In this document: one piece after another, positions 12,835 through 23,404 of the stretch
Layout of the letters: each line of letters begins with the position of its first letter
Position numbering within the stretch: the stretch's first letter is position 1
Translations under genes and position numbers: made by a program
Notes under the pieces: generated by a model
What the model was told of the DNA's origin: nothing
Databases searched by the model: none
What the model saw: only the letters and a program-made list of their open reading frames with translations
Assembly (NCBI GenBank): GCA_023974075.1
Contig: CM043789.1
Span: 37,945,613 to 38,009,612, forward strand
Direction: 5' to 3'
DNA length: 64,000 bases
Source of the DNA: Chaenocephalus aceratus
Lineage: Eukaryota > Chordata > Actinopteri > Perciformes > Channichthyidae

Positions 12835-13430
12835 CCGTAGTTATAGCAGTAACCATGGTCAGTGCTTACACGGCTTGGAACCGTAGTTACAGTAGTAACT
12901 GTGGCCAGTACTTACACGGCTTAGAACCGTAGTTACAGTAGTAACTGTGGCCGGTGCCTAAAAGTGTCAGCCAACGGCTGCACCCTAGATAATATAATAT
13001 TGGGAGGATGAAATCCTCTTTAATGGCCACACATGCAGAGCACACAGCACACACAGTGAAGATTGTTCTCTGCATATCATCCTAGTACAGTGGTAGTAGA
13101 CTAGAGTCTAGTACTAGGAGCAGTAAATACCACGATATAGCGCTACTGCAATCAAAACCATACGTTACCGGGAGCGGGAGCGAGAGCACTGCCCTCACCG
13201 GCTGAGTTAAATAATGAAGCTTAACAGTATGCAAGGTGTTAGCCAAGCGGCTGCTGCTAACAATCAAGCAACCAAGTCAAAACACAATGTTAAGACCAGA
13301 TAATTAGCTTCTATGGAATAGAACAGCCCGCATAAAACCGTAGGCCATGGTCACAGTAGTAACCATGGCCAGTGCTTACATGGCCTAGGACCGTAGTTAC
13401 AGTAGTAACTATGGCCAGTACTTACCTTAC
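12835..13430. repeat. Five copies of a 46-53-bp palindromic unit inside the DIRS
   Basis: CCGTAG starts occur at 12835, 12881, 12927 (46-bp spacing), 13338 and 13391 (53-bp spacing). The core CGTAGTTACAGTAGTAACT is a near-palindrome closely resembling the left tip of the element (AGTTAC-ggct-GTAACTACGG). Each unit continues into TGGCCAGT(A/G)CTTACA or a close variant. Confidence 0.75.
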
Positions 13431-13892
13431 TTTCTGCATCTAAACAAAAAAAGGGCAAAATACTAAACTGAACGAGGGACGCAGCTAAAGCTGGGACTCA
13501 AATGCTAATGATAGCTCGGGCACAACGCCACAAGCAGAACTTTCAAAAGAGCATAAGGGCAACTTTATGGGAGAGGAAGCGGGAACACTGTCGTTACCAG
13601 AAAGTCTAAGCCAAACAATAAATAAGATGGCAATCAGGACAACTTAGCTGGGAGAGGGTGCGGGGACACAGCCATCACCAGCAACAAGCTGACACAAACC
13701 TGTCTGTCGAGGCTCTGCACAGCCGGCCACAGCTCCTGGAGGATGCGTTAACAACCCGTAGCTCCGACTGTCAGTCGCGAAGCTGCACGCGGCCAGCTGC
13801 TTGCAGAGAAATCCCTCAGATCAAACGTTCAAACCTGAACGCTGTAGGCTACAAGAATGTAGCCGCGGTACTCTCGCGAAGCGAGAAGATGA

Positions 13893-14052
13893 AAAGGAAC
13901 CGATCCACTAGTGACGCCGGCCTATGTAGCCGTAGTCACGTGGGTCACAGGTGACTTTGTTGTTATTAGGTACTCGAACTGTGCATGCGTGCGATGGACA
14001 TATCCAGTGCTAAAAGCACCGCCTCTGGCGGTCAGTAGGGACGAAATAGAAC
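13893..14052. repeat. DIRS terminal inverted repeat, gag-proximal side
   Basis: The complement begins GTTCTATTTCGTCCC and runs through ACTGGATATGTCCATCG and the CACGTGACTACGG segment to GATCGGTTCC, matching 7316-7475. The last element base is 14052; unique sequence TTATGGAAAC follows. Confidence 0.85.
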
Positions 14053-15779
14053 TTATGGAAACTTTAAATGGTTAAATAGTTTGCCTAAATCATTTGATAA
14101 TCAGTTTGATATCTGAAAGTAGCCTATAAGATGAAAAGACTGATGGTTAATTGGTTGAGCTTAAAAGCAATTGATTTAAAGTTAGCTGACGGTAGGTTAC
14201 TGGATAGGCTAAATGTAATGCTAAAGTTAAGTTAAATCAAGAGTTGAAATAATATATTCTTAAAGTTGGCTAACTAATGGTAGTAGTAGCCTATAGAAAT
14301 CCACCAAACTGACCTAAATACTGACAGTTCAGTTATGTGAAAAAATACTGTAGCCTAACAATATCCACTTATTCTTAATCAATTGGGTAAATGCAATCAA
14401 CCTTCAATTCAATGTAAATAAACATGGGAAATGTATTTCCCAGAGTCCCCAAAGTGACTAATTTCCAGTCAATCACATATTCACTTCTGGACTAATAACC
14501 AATAAAGACCTCCATCTTCTCTGTGTGTGTATCATGTATTTGCCGACTTAACATTCAAACTAAACAACATTGACGTCAAGTCACAGGACTCATACGGTTG
14601 ATTCTTGTACACTTCATTGTCTAATGTAAGCTTCTGATGACAGTCCAGTCAGGGGTCTGTGTTGTGTTTCAGCAGCACTCCCCTCCCACCATGCAGAGGT
14701 TAAAGCCCAGTTAACCTCATATGTCCAGGAGCATTCCTAAGGCTGTCAGCTGTTTTATCCTGCAGTGACCCATGCAGGGTACAGGCCTTGATGCTGGGAA
14801 AGCTCCCTCTGTATCCTTACAACAAGGAACAACACAATCAAGGTGTTTGAACAGCCACGAAATACACACACGGTCACATATGGACGCAGGAGGAGGCTGT
14901 GTGACTGCTGCTGCTCCAGGAATCTCACCATGAGCAAGTATAGGTTTAAGGGGATCAGCTAGGATGTGTGAGTGTGTGAATAGGTGTATTTGTATTATTC
15001 AGTTACTGTGTTTGTGTCTACTGGTTGGACTAAAAATGGTGGCTTGCTCACCTGTTCACACACAGTGGACAGAAGGAGAGGCGGCCTCTTTTCACAGGGC
15101 CACAGTCACGGCTGCAGGCACACACACAATCACACATACACACACTCACATACACACACTCACACACTGACCTCCACATTTTTTTCCCTACGCTCACCTG
15201 TTTGTTCAGAGGATGTCTGCAGCCTGATCAACTTAAACACAGCTCCAATGTTTCCACACTACCTGTTTGAACAGCTGAGTGAAGCGTTGACTTTATCACT
15301 TTGCACAATAGAACAGGATTGGTTTGGAAACACACACAGGCCTCTTCCTCCTCCTCCTCCTCCTTCTGGGCTCCTTCAGTTTGGCGTGGACTTGGATGTG
15401 TTAAACGCTGCACGGCAACCCACTGAAAAACGTATTTTCCTCCCTTTAAAATAGCTCACTAGGTCTCATGGAGCACAATAAGAAATCTGGTTTTAAGTGC
15501 ATGTTTGTGGTTTGCATTGCTTACTATATATGGGCCAAGCCTCCCAGTCTAACATCTAATTATGTGTTGAGCGCTGATGGGAAAGGATTAGACACTCACA
15601 TCCAGCAGGAATCTGTAATTGTGTGAATGTTCTCTGTAGATGTTGGAGTGGATGTGAAGTATGGGAAGCAGTGTGCTATTGAAGGAATGCCCTGGTGCCA
15701 GTGAGACTGGGGAGCAGACGAGCTGTGGTGGATCTAAATGAGGAGAGACGGCGAGAGAAGCATTTATGACACTAATCTG
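14053..15779. other. No gene recognised
   Basis: AT-rich next to the DIRS end, then a CA-rich patch at 15119-15170. No exon or element boundary is found. Confidence 0.6.
15119..15170. repeat. Imperfect (CA)n microsatellite
   Basis: CA units interrupted by AT and CT. Confidence 0.9.
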
Positions 15780-17260
15780 CATTCCTCTCTGATCTGAATG
15801 CAGCTGCAGCCTGATGCTGCACCTCACCTGCATTTAGAGCAGGGGTGGGGAACCTTTTTCCTCTCAAGGGCCATTTAAATTTTTTCAACATCCTCCGAGG
15901 GCCGTACAAATGATTGACCTCTGCTTAAAAAAACTAAAATCACAGCCCATTTATTTCTTCTTTCTTTCATGCTGCAAAGAAAAAGCAACCTCTTAATCCA
16001 GATATCTTACCATGACTCACGTATGCATGCACGTGCACGGTGGTGGCATGACCACCAAAACAGAAAGATATGGACACAAGATGTGTGCAAATGTATTTAG
16101 TTTCCTATCCATGTGGACATGATTTAAGTGTGGGGGGGGGGGGGCCTAACCTCCTCCCGGGAAGATTTTTTTTAAATGTTGAAGTTAAAAGCATCAATCT
16201 GGTGCACTTTGAGAGCAACATTAAGAGATCTATGGATAATCTCTCAACACCCAGATGAAACTGTATGAACTGAATTCTTGTTTATTAATAACAACTTTTT
16301 TTTACTGTCATATAGTATTTTATACCTGTTTACTTTATTCTCTTATTTTTTTATAACTATAATGATCATATAAAGATGTGCCTTTACCTCACTGGTTGTA
16401 GAAAAAGCTTCTTATATTCGTTAGCATAGCTAGCTAACCAGATGCTAATAACAACAAAGCTATTGACTGTTGATCAGTATGACAGATGAACAGATCGCCA
16501 CTGGGCTTTCAACTAAAGACACAGCCACGGAAAAAGTGCGGCATGTGTATGGCTCCTTATCTGAAGTGCCGAGCCACGTTCTGGTGCTCTCTGTCAGAAC
16601 TACACCCCTGTCAGACGAGACATATACCACGTGATGACACGTTAGGCTCGTGTTGTGTTAATGGACCCTGACCTTGGCCAGGAAAAACAGGCACTCGCTT
16701 GTTTAATTTTTTTTGCTGTCTAGATTTATTTTCTTTTTTGCTTGTGTTTATAAATTACCTCGAGGGCCGTACCAAATTGTCTCGCCGGCCGTATACGGCC
16801 CGGGGGCCGGAGGTTCCCCACCCCTGATTTAGAGGAACACCTACATCCAAACACACACATAAAAAAGCAGTGCAAGGAAAAGGGCTAACCTGACGCTGGC
16901 TCACGTCAGAACATAACAACATATTTCCTGTGCATTGTTTTTTGTATATTCTTTCTCTTTGCTATATTTGGTTAGCAACATTGCTAAAGCTAGTAGCCAG
17001 CAGCCCTAAGGTAGAAACAATCGTAAGAACCCCGAAGAACAAATCATCCTGATCTCAGTGCTATGATAAAAGCAAATTCAACACCTGGAGGCATTAATAC
17101 TTTGGTTACTTGATGTAGCTTAAAGAAAGACATGTTTTTATCACTGTACCGCTTAGTTTTTTTGCATTCAGGTTTTTTTTTTGCCAGCTGGAGCTTCAAC
17201 AGTTACTATTATTCCAGTTGTTTTTATACATTGGTGGTATATCTAGTTTGTTGAATTAAG
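15780..17260. repeat. Duplicated segment, copy A (with a hAT insertion)
   Basis: It starts at about 15780 (CTCTCTGATCTGAATGCAGC), holds the hAT at 15840-16826, and continues through GCAGTGCAAGGAAAAGGGCT, CTGATCTCAGTGCTATG and ATATCTAGTTTGTTGAATTA at 17260. Related copies occur at 17283-17362, 19398-19549 and 21568-21848. No protein-coding potential is seen. Confidence 0.75.
15840..16826. mobile_element. Non-autonomous hAT-like element with 8-bp target duplication
   Basis: The ends CAGGGGTGGGGAACCT and AGGTTCCCCACCCCTG are inverted repeats. They are flanked by ATTTAGAG at 15832-15839 and 16827-16834, the 8-bp target duplication of hAT transposition. Subterminal GAGGGCC motifs face inward on both sides. 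The 987-bp interior is AT-rich with no transposase. It contains a GGGAAGATTTTTTTTAAATG block shared with the element at 37025-37986. Confidence 0.92.
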
Positions 17261-17282
17261 GCAATCGTTTATGAAACAAATC

Positions 17283-17362
17283 TGCATCCTCTCTGATCTG
17301 AAGGCAGCTGCAGCCTGACGCTGTTCCTCACCTGCATTTAGAGGAAGCAGTGCAAGGAAAAG
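17283..17362. repeat. Duplicated segment, copy B, first part (empty hAT target site)
   Basis: It matches 15781-15839 and then GCAGTGCAAGGAAAAGG of copy A, with an uninterrupted CATTTAGAGGAAGCAG. It therefore shows the pre-insertion site of the 15840-16826 hAT element. Confidence 0.75.
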
Positions 17363-18255
17363 GAGCCCGTTGTACTTCAACAGTGAGGGAGACTATTACA
17401 GGCCTAACGCGGCACAGCGGGCTCGTCGGCGTCCGCCTGTCGCTGGCCAGCCTGTTTTGGGGGTCCGGGCGGAGGGTTTTTGTGGCTGCGGTGCTGCCTG
17501 AGGCCTGGCTGGGCTGATTTACAGGCGGCGTGGGGACATGTGCTGGGGATACTCCCAGAGCAGCCTGGTGGGGGCCAAAACAGCCACACTGCTGCTGCCT
17601 GCACATCTGGAGTCTAGACTGAGTGGCTCTGCCGAGAGCCTCGATCCCTCCCTTCTTCCCTCTCCACATCCACATCCATCCATCCATCCATCCCTCTGCT
17701 TCAGCTGCTGTGTCTCCCCCCTCCCACCATCATGCACTGTTTGTGTAGCTGCCGGGGCTCAATTGAAATGTAAGATCAGCTCTCACTTTTTCCTCTCTCC
17801 CACTCACTTTCCTTCACTCTTGTCTCTCTCTTTCTCCTCTCTCCTTTTTGTCCTAACTCTCTACACATCTGATGAAGGACAGAATAGTCCGAAAAAAACG
17901 AGTGGCGTCATGGAGGAGCGCATGTGGAAGACATCACAGAGGGGATTGTTATTCCTCTCCCTCTGAAAACCAGAGCCTAAGTGTTCACAGGGGGACCCTC
18001 CAGTGATCTTTCAAGGAATTATGGATCAGGCTGCTGAGCCAAGGAGCGGTCATATAAACATATTGGCTCTGACATACACAATAAACAGCCGTGCGATAAA
18101 CACGATACCTCACACACACTCACTCTTTAAAACACAGCCTTGTTTTAATGGTGGCTCCTGTTGTTGCTGTCTGGACAAATGTTCCTCATTCTGCAGAAGA
18201 CATTGTGAAGATGACGACTCCTATCAGAGTCATCATCAGACTCCTCCCATTTATT

Positions 18256-18326
<71 letters not shown>

Positions 18327-19397
18327 CTGTTATGCTGATGCTGCTTTTCTAATCTTTCTCACATACACATCACACAAGGGAGCACTCATTACCTTCGTAT
18401 GTCAGCCCTTAATGTGTGAACAGAGACATATGTGTTATCTCTCATAACACCAACATGATGGATGAAGCCCCACAAGATAAATATGTTCCGGTAGGTCAGA
18501 TGGTCTTGGGATTCAGTTAGGAGCATCCCCCGGAGAATCGTTATGGACATCATCCATTGTCCCTAACGAACAGCATCACGCTTTCCCCTCCGCACATGAT
18601 CACAATTACAATAGTCTCTCCCTCCCTAAGCTGTGGAAAATTGTTGTAGAAATAACTTCTGTCAGTGGAAACAGAGATGTTATTTACTGCAGAAAAACAG
18701 GGACCTCTCTTTCTTTCCATGTAGCTTGATTTCCTTTCCGAGTAATGAACATGAGCTTTTTTTTTACTGCCGTGTTCACCCTATCACATTCACACTGTGT
18801 CATACACTGCGGGATAAATGGCCGCGTTCAGCTCTCTGGTGTTAAACAGGTCGTAAAAAAGGGCTACATGATACCCTTCCAACAAGGCCCGAACCTGTGA
18901 GGCTGCTCGCCTGACTGTCGCCTGCCTGCCCCCCCCCCCTACACTACCCTCAAATGGAACAAATTATCCAGCTACTTTGGTGAAACAAGGTAATATTCAT
19001 TTAAGAAAGAGAGAAGTGTAAGAAAAACATCTGGATAGCACTGGTTGCTGTTTGACTCCTCTGGAAGCCATTAGGACAAACAGTGCTGCTGGTCTATCAC
19101 TCTCACGTTTCACCTTGCATCCTCTCACCACCTGTATCAGCTCTGGTTCCCACCCTTGTTTTTTAGCCACAGGACAGATACCGAGGGTGAGAGATGGGAG
19201 AAAGACACCAGATACAACAGAGGGGAGGTCTTTTTTTTGTAAAAGTCAAAGAGTACAAGTAGTCCCAAGTGATAAAGGTGACCTATCACTTACAGGTGAG
19301 AACCAGCTGCATCTGCGCTGAGGCTGCAGGGCTTCTGTATCATACATGACAAAGGTTGAGTTTTCTCCACTGTGCTGCTAAGAAATTATCTTCAAGT
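17363..19397. other. 2-kb segment separating the two parts of duplication copy B
   Basis: A GC-rich block (about 17400-17650), a CT-rich stretch (17640-17850) and the CA array at 18258-18321. No inverted repeat or duplication at its edges identifies it as a mobile element, and no coding exon is convincing. Confidence 0.5.
18258..18321. repeat. (CA)n microsatellite
   Basis: A perfect run of about 32 units. Confidence 0.98.
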
Positions 19398-19549
19398 GCT
19401 AACCTGACCCGGGCTCACGTGAGAACAAAACATAACATATTTCCTTTCCATTGGTTTTTGTATCTTCTATCTCTTTGTTCATATATTGTTAGGAACATCG
19501 CTATCGCTATCCAGCAGCCACTGTCCTAAGCTAGCAACAACTGTAAGAA
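19398..19549. repeat. Duplicated segment, copy B, second part
   Basis: From GCTAACCTGACCCGGGCTCACG to CAACAACTGTAAGAA it matches 16884-17033 of copy A with about one difference in six bases. It is separated from the first part of copy B by 2 kb absent from copy A. Confidence 0.7.
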
Positions 19550-19932
19550 CAGAGGTGGGAGAAGTACTCAGATCTTGTACTTGAGTGAAAGTAGCGGTGT
19601 GTAGAAGTACAAAAGTCTTGGCCTCAGATCATACTTGAAGGATCAAAAGAAAAAGTACTCAATGTGCGTAATGTCACATTTCAGTATCATCTATATTAAT
19701 TTACTGGATTATTATTATTCATGCATTAATGTGTTCATTACTTCTGGTAAAGGTGGGGCTAATTAATTACTTTATTTACCACTACTGGATATATTAACCC
19801 ACAATTATATATCATAGTTTATGTATTTGTTTATCTATATTGGCTGAATATCTGAATCTGTAAAGTACAAGTACCCCAAAATCGTCCTTAAGTACAGTAG
19901 TTGAGTAAATACTTCACTACATTGCACCACTG
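19550..19932. mobile_element. hAT-like short element, same family as 26516-27612
   Basis: It begins CAGAGGTGGGAGAAGTACTC and ends GTAAATACTTCACTAC...CACCACTG. These ends match, in opposite orientation, those of the element at 26516-27612. No 8-bp target duplication is preserved: TGTAAGAA is on the left and SINE sequence abuts the right. Confidence 0.6.
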
Positions 19933-20141
19933 GGCGGTGGTGGCGAAGTCCATAGGGACTTGGCTTGGCAACTGGAAGGTCACCAGTTCAAGTCCCAGAA
20001 AGACCAAGTGCAACTGAGGTGTCCCTGAGCAAGGCACCGTTCCCCACACTGCTCCCCGGGCGCCGTACATAATGGCAGCCCACTGCTCCTAACACTAGGA
20101 TGGGTCAAATGCAGAGAAACCGTTTCGTTACATGGTACCTG

Positions 20142-21511
20142 CAGGGGCGCCGCCAGGGATTTTGGGCCATGAAAATATATCACATTGGGCCACGCCAACC
20201 AAGCACAATTGCTGTAACCACACCTCCAGAGCCCAACCGACTCATTTATGCTTTAAATAACTACCTGTACAGGCTTGCATCTATCTTGTAGTCCAATACT
20301 AACCGCACAATATTTACTGACACTGAGCGGTGAAAATATAACACTGTGCAGACTGCAAATTCTACTGCAACATTCTGCTGCACTATTTCATATAACACTA
20401 ACATGCCTGACAATAGACCTCAATAGTCATCTTTTATGGTGTACATGCCTTTTTAATAACATTTTTGAATGGAACATTCATAAATCTAAATAAATATAAC
20501 TTAAATATACATGACCTCTTAAATTAAAATAAAGTGAACATTAACACCAATATTATCATTTATAAAATGCTATAACAAAAAAAATAACATAAGCAGCAGA
20601 TTTTTTTTATTAAATATACATACCAACTACAAAATAAGCGGGTATTAAAGTGTAAATGGACAACAAAACGGAAATGCCTGATGGTGGTGCTAAATCAGAG
20701 CCTATTCTCAGTCTTTTTCTCATCATGCATCTTGTGTGTGCCAGTGATCCAATATCGTTACCATAGCCTTGCCCTTTAACAGTTATTACGAGCCCTTGCT
20801 CAGACTTACTCACCAAGAGCCCAGCGCCTAGCCTTCTTACAGGCAAAGTCACTGATCAAGTCCTTGAAGTCCAGCTTTCTAGCCAACTGGCTTTCAATGG
20901 ACAGCATGGCAAGACTGCAAAGCATTATGGGGGGACAGGGCTGCTGAGCCTAAATATGGATCTGTTGGTCCTGGCACCAGGGGGAGGGACAACTGATTTA
21001 CCTGCATTTATTGGAGTGAAAGGAAAAACCTCAAAACAATTATTATTTACAATGGACTACGCTTAGCTAACAGACTAATTTCCACCACTCACCACACCCA
21101 CCTTTTCTCTTGAAAAACTTTAGTCCCTCTCTCTTGTCTTTCTCTCCTTTCTTTTCTTTTTGAAAGCCTGACTTTGTGAGTCGTTGAGACATAGCACACA
21201 CGTAAGTACTAGCATCCCTCCTCACATGCTCTCACTCTCTGCTGCTAGAAAGTGCGGTGCCGCACAGCGTTTGGAGGCAGGACCAAACCATTACATGTAA
21301 ATAGAGGGGGGTGTTCAGAGGCTTTGGATAATTAACTTTTGGAAGAAAATAAGTTAAATGAATTGTAAATTTAGTGAGTACATTATCAATATGACGTTAT
21401 ATTAATGTTAATTATTGATGATTGATGAAAGGTTACTTAAAAAAAATTCTGAATGTTCTAAAAATGGCCCTTAGAATCATCCTAACTTTTCAACCCCTTA
21501 CGGCGCCCCTG
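20142..21511. mobile_element. hAT-like element inserted in the SINE
   Basis: The ends CAGGGGCGCCGCCAGGG and CCCCTTACGGCGCCCCTG are inverted repeats (11 perfect terminal bases). GGTACCTG at 20134-20141 and 21512-21519 is the 8-bp target duplication. The 1370-bp AT-rich interior has no transposase frame. Confidence 0.9.
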
Positions 21512-21546
21512 GGTACCTGTACTGTGTAATGTCAATAAGTTGAATC

Positions 21547-21566
21547 TATCTATCTATCTATCTATC
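21547..21566. repeat. (TCTA)n SINE tail
   Basis: About five TCTA units follow the SINE 3' motif AATAAGTTGAA. Confidence 0.85.
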
Positions 21567-21567
21567 A

Positions 21568-21848
21568 CTGGGTGGCTATTGTAGCCAGCAGCTACTGTCC
21601 TAAGCTAGAAAAACAACTGTAAAAAACCCTAAGAACAACAACTCCTGATCTCAGTGCTATATAAAAGCAAATCCAACACCTGGTAGTTTGATAGTTGGCT
21701 GGTTTGGTTACTTACTGATGTAGCTTATCGAAAGAACATTTTTTATCTTTGCTTTCTTTTCAACAGGGCTATCATGCCAGGTGGCTTTTCAAAGGTTACT
21801 CCAGTTGTTTTTCTACTTGGGGATATCTAGTTTGTTGAATTAAAAGCT
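21568..21848. repeat. Duplicated segment, copy C
   Basis: It matches the end of copy B (GCAGCTACTGTCCTAAGCTAG) and then the remainder of copy A, through CTGATCTCAGTGCTAT and ATATCTAGTTTGTTGAATTA. The roughly 45-nt overlap with copy B means the intervening elements are not a simple single insertion. Confidence 0.7.
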
Positions 21849-22487
21849 GTATTGTTGAGCTGCCTCTCTGCTAGGCAGTGATGCAGTGTACTATGTCAGG
21901 GGCTTTAACTGTGAAAGGGAAATGATGCCCTGGAGGTAGAGTGCTTTGTGAAAGCAAGGTTTATAGGGAACAACTCTAAACACAGAGGGTGTCTTTATTC
22001 TACAACAATTACCTTTTGCAATCAACATTTACTACATAATTATAAGTTTAAGCAAACATGTTGTCTTTTGCCACTTTAATGCCAAGTGTTTACTGTAAAC
22101 CAGACTGAGAGGCAGCTGGGTGGATTTTGCCTGAAAGTGGTGATTGACGTTGTCGCAGTAGTACATATGTTGCTCAATATTGTTACATCCAAGAAAGAAC
22201 AGTGTTATTCTACTTACTGTATGAGTCAAGAAAGTGTTTTGTGTCCGACCTTTACACAATAAGCTGGCTGGCTAGGTGTGGGCACTATGATACACATGTG
22301 GTGTTGAGACGTGCAGTATTGTGTTTGAATCATACGGCAACACCACTGTCAACACACGCCTGCCAAGCGCCCCACTGGGAGAGGCTCAACATAAGTGATG
22401 CTGCGCCCGCACTGGTATTAGCTGTGTGCGAGCTCAGAGTGTTAGGTAAACACGGCTCAACGTGTTATCAGGAGGATTAGAATAAAC

Positions 22488-22645
22488 TCTGACTGCTGAT
22501 AAAAAGTCAGGTATGAAGAAAAGCAATCACTGCTGCAGTAGGTGAGAAGTAGTGTGTATGATCTGACTGCTGATAACGTGGTGATAAAGTTATGAAGAAG
22601 GGTGTGAGGAAAAGCAATTACAAAGACATAGTGGGTGAGAATGGC
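22488..22645. repeat. Diverged two-copy tandem repeat of about 80 bp
   Basis: CTGACTGCTGATAA, TATGAAGAA, GGAAAAGCAAT/GAAAAGCAAT and GTGAGAA recur in the same order in the two copies, starting near 22488 and 22563. Confidence 0.55.
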
Positions 22646-22732
22646 AAGTATTATCTGCAACTTTGATCAAATCCATCAAATAATGACTCATGTAAATGAT
22701 CCGTTTCCTATAAATTTATAAATTGAGATTCT

Positions 22733-23404
22733 TAAGTAGACTACTGCAACTGCCTCCTGGCTGGTCTACCTGCATGTGCCGATCCGACCTCTGCAGCTCA
22801 TCCAGAATGCAGCGGCTCGCCTGGTCTTCAACCTTCCTAAATGTTCCCACACCACGCCGCTCCTCCGCTCCCTTCACTGGCTTCCGGTAACTGCTAGAAT
22901 CCACTTCAAGACAATGGTACTTGCGTACCATGCTGCGAATGGATCTGGCCCTTCCTACATCCAGGACATGGTTAAACCGTACACCCCAACATGTGCACTC
23001 CGCTCTGCATCAGCCAAACGGCTCGCTGCACCAGCACTGCGAAGGGGACCCAAGTTCCCATCAGCAAAAACACGTGGGTTTGCTATCCTGGCTCCAAGAT
23101 GGTGGAATGAGCTCCCCATTGACATCAGGACAGCAGATAGCTTGCACACCTTCCGGCGCAGACTGAAAACTCATCTCTTTCGACTCCACTTCGAGCGATA
23201 GAACTATTAACAAAGCACTTATATACTAATAAAGGACTGTCTTATCTAAAGCCAGTTGAGTAGCTTGAAATGTTTTTGCTCTATGAAGCCTGATGTACTT
23301 ATATGATTCTGTTTTCTTCAAGTTTGTATTATGTTGGTCGAACGCACTTATTGTAAGTCGCTTTGGATAAAAGCGTCAGCTAAATGCAATGTAATGTAAT
23401 GTAA
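22733..23404 (+). mobile_element. CR1/L2-like LINE 3' end with intact C-terminal frame
   Basis: This fragment is truncated within ORF2. The frame gives PLQLIQNAAARLVFNLPK, LHWLPVTARIHFKTMVLAYH and APRWWNELPIDIRTADS and ends HLFRLHFER at TAG (23201), open for about 140 codons. The 3' UTR ends in GTAAGTCGCTTTGGATAAAA and a (TGTAA)n tail to 23404. The L2-type ending differs from the LINE in the DIRS element, so this is a second family. Confidence 0.85.

Larger units (their letters stand above)
7294..14052 (-). mobile_element. DIRS-type tyrosine-recombinase retrotransposon, decayed, interrupted by a LINE
   Basis: DIRS elements are retrotransposons that integrate with a tyrosine recombinase from a circular DNA copy and leave no target duplication. 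Seen: inverted terminal repeats of about 160 nt (7316-7475 against the complement of about 13893-14052), with an extra 22-nt palindromic tip on the left end. An internal complementary region at 7516-7617 fits both tips exactly. On the minus strand, read from high to low coordinate, there are gag-like (about 11600-11050), reverse transcriptase (about 10940-10600 and 8868-8790), RNase H (about 8790-8430) and tyrosine recombinase (about 8400-7661) remnants in the canonical order. Frameshifts, a stop and internal deletions (RT palm, most of RNase H, start of recombinase) make it non-autonomous. Without the LINE it is about 5 kb. No target duplication is seen, as expected. Confidence 0.85.
19930..21566 (+). 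mobile_element. tRNA-derived SINE split by a hAT insertion
   Basis: A tRNA-like head has an A-box-like TGGCGAAGTCCATAGGGACT and a B-box-like CACCAGTTCAAGTCCC (about 19980-19996). A body (CTGAGCAAGGCACCG, CCCACTGCTCC) continues to 20141, resumes at 21520 (TGTACTGTGTAATGTCAATA) and ends in a (TCTA)n tail at 21547-21566. CACTGGG-GG occurs on both outer edges and may be the SINE target duplication. Confidence 0.7.

Noticed and set aside
17328..17687. 119-codon minus-strand frame in the GC-rich block
   Set aside because: Several overlapping frames are open, there are no splice boundaries, and the product is not recognisable.
19930..20010. tRNA gene
   Set aside because: A- and B-box-like motifs are present, but the sequence continues into a SINE body with a simple-repeat tail and no complete cloverleaf. 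The same holds for 37500-37650.
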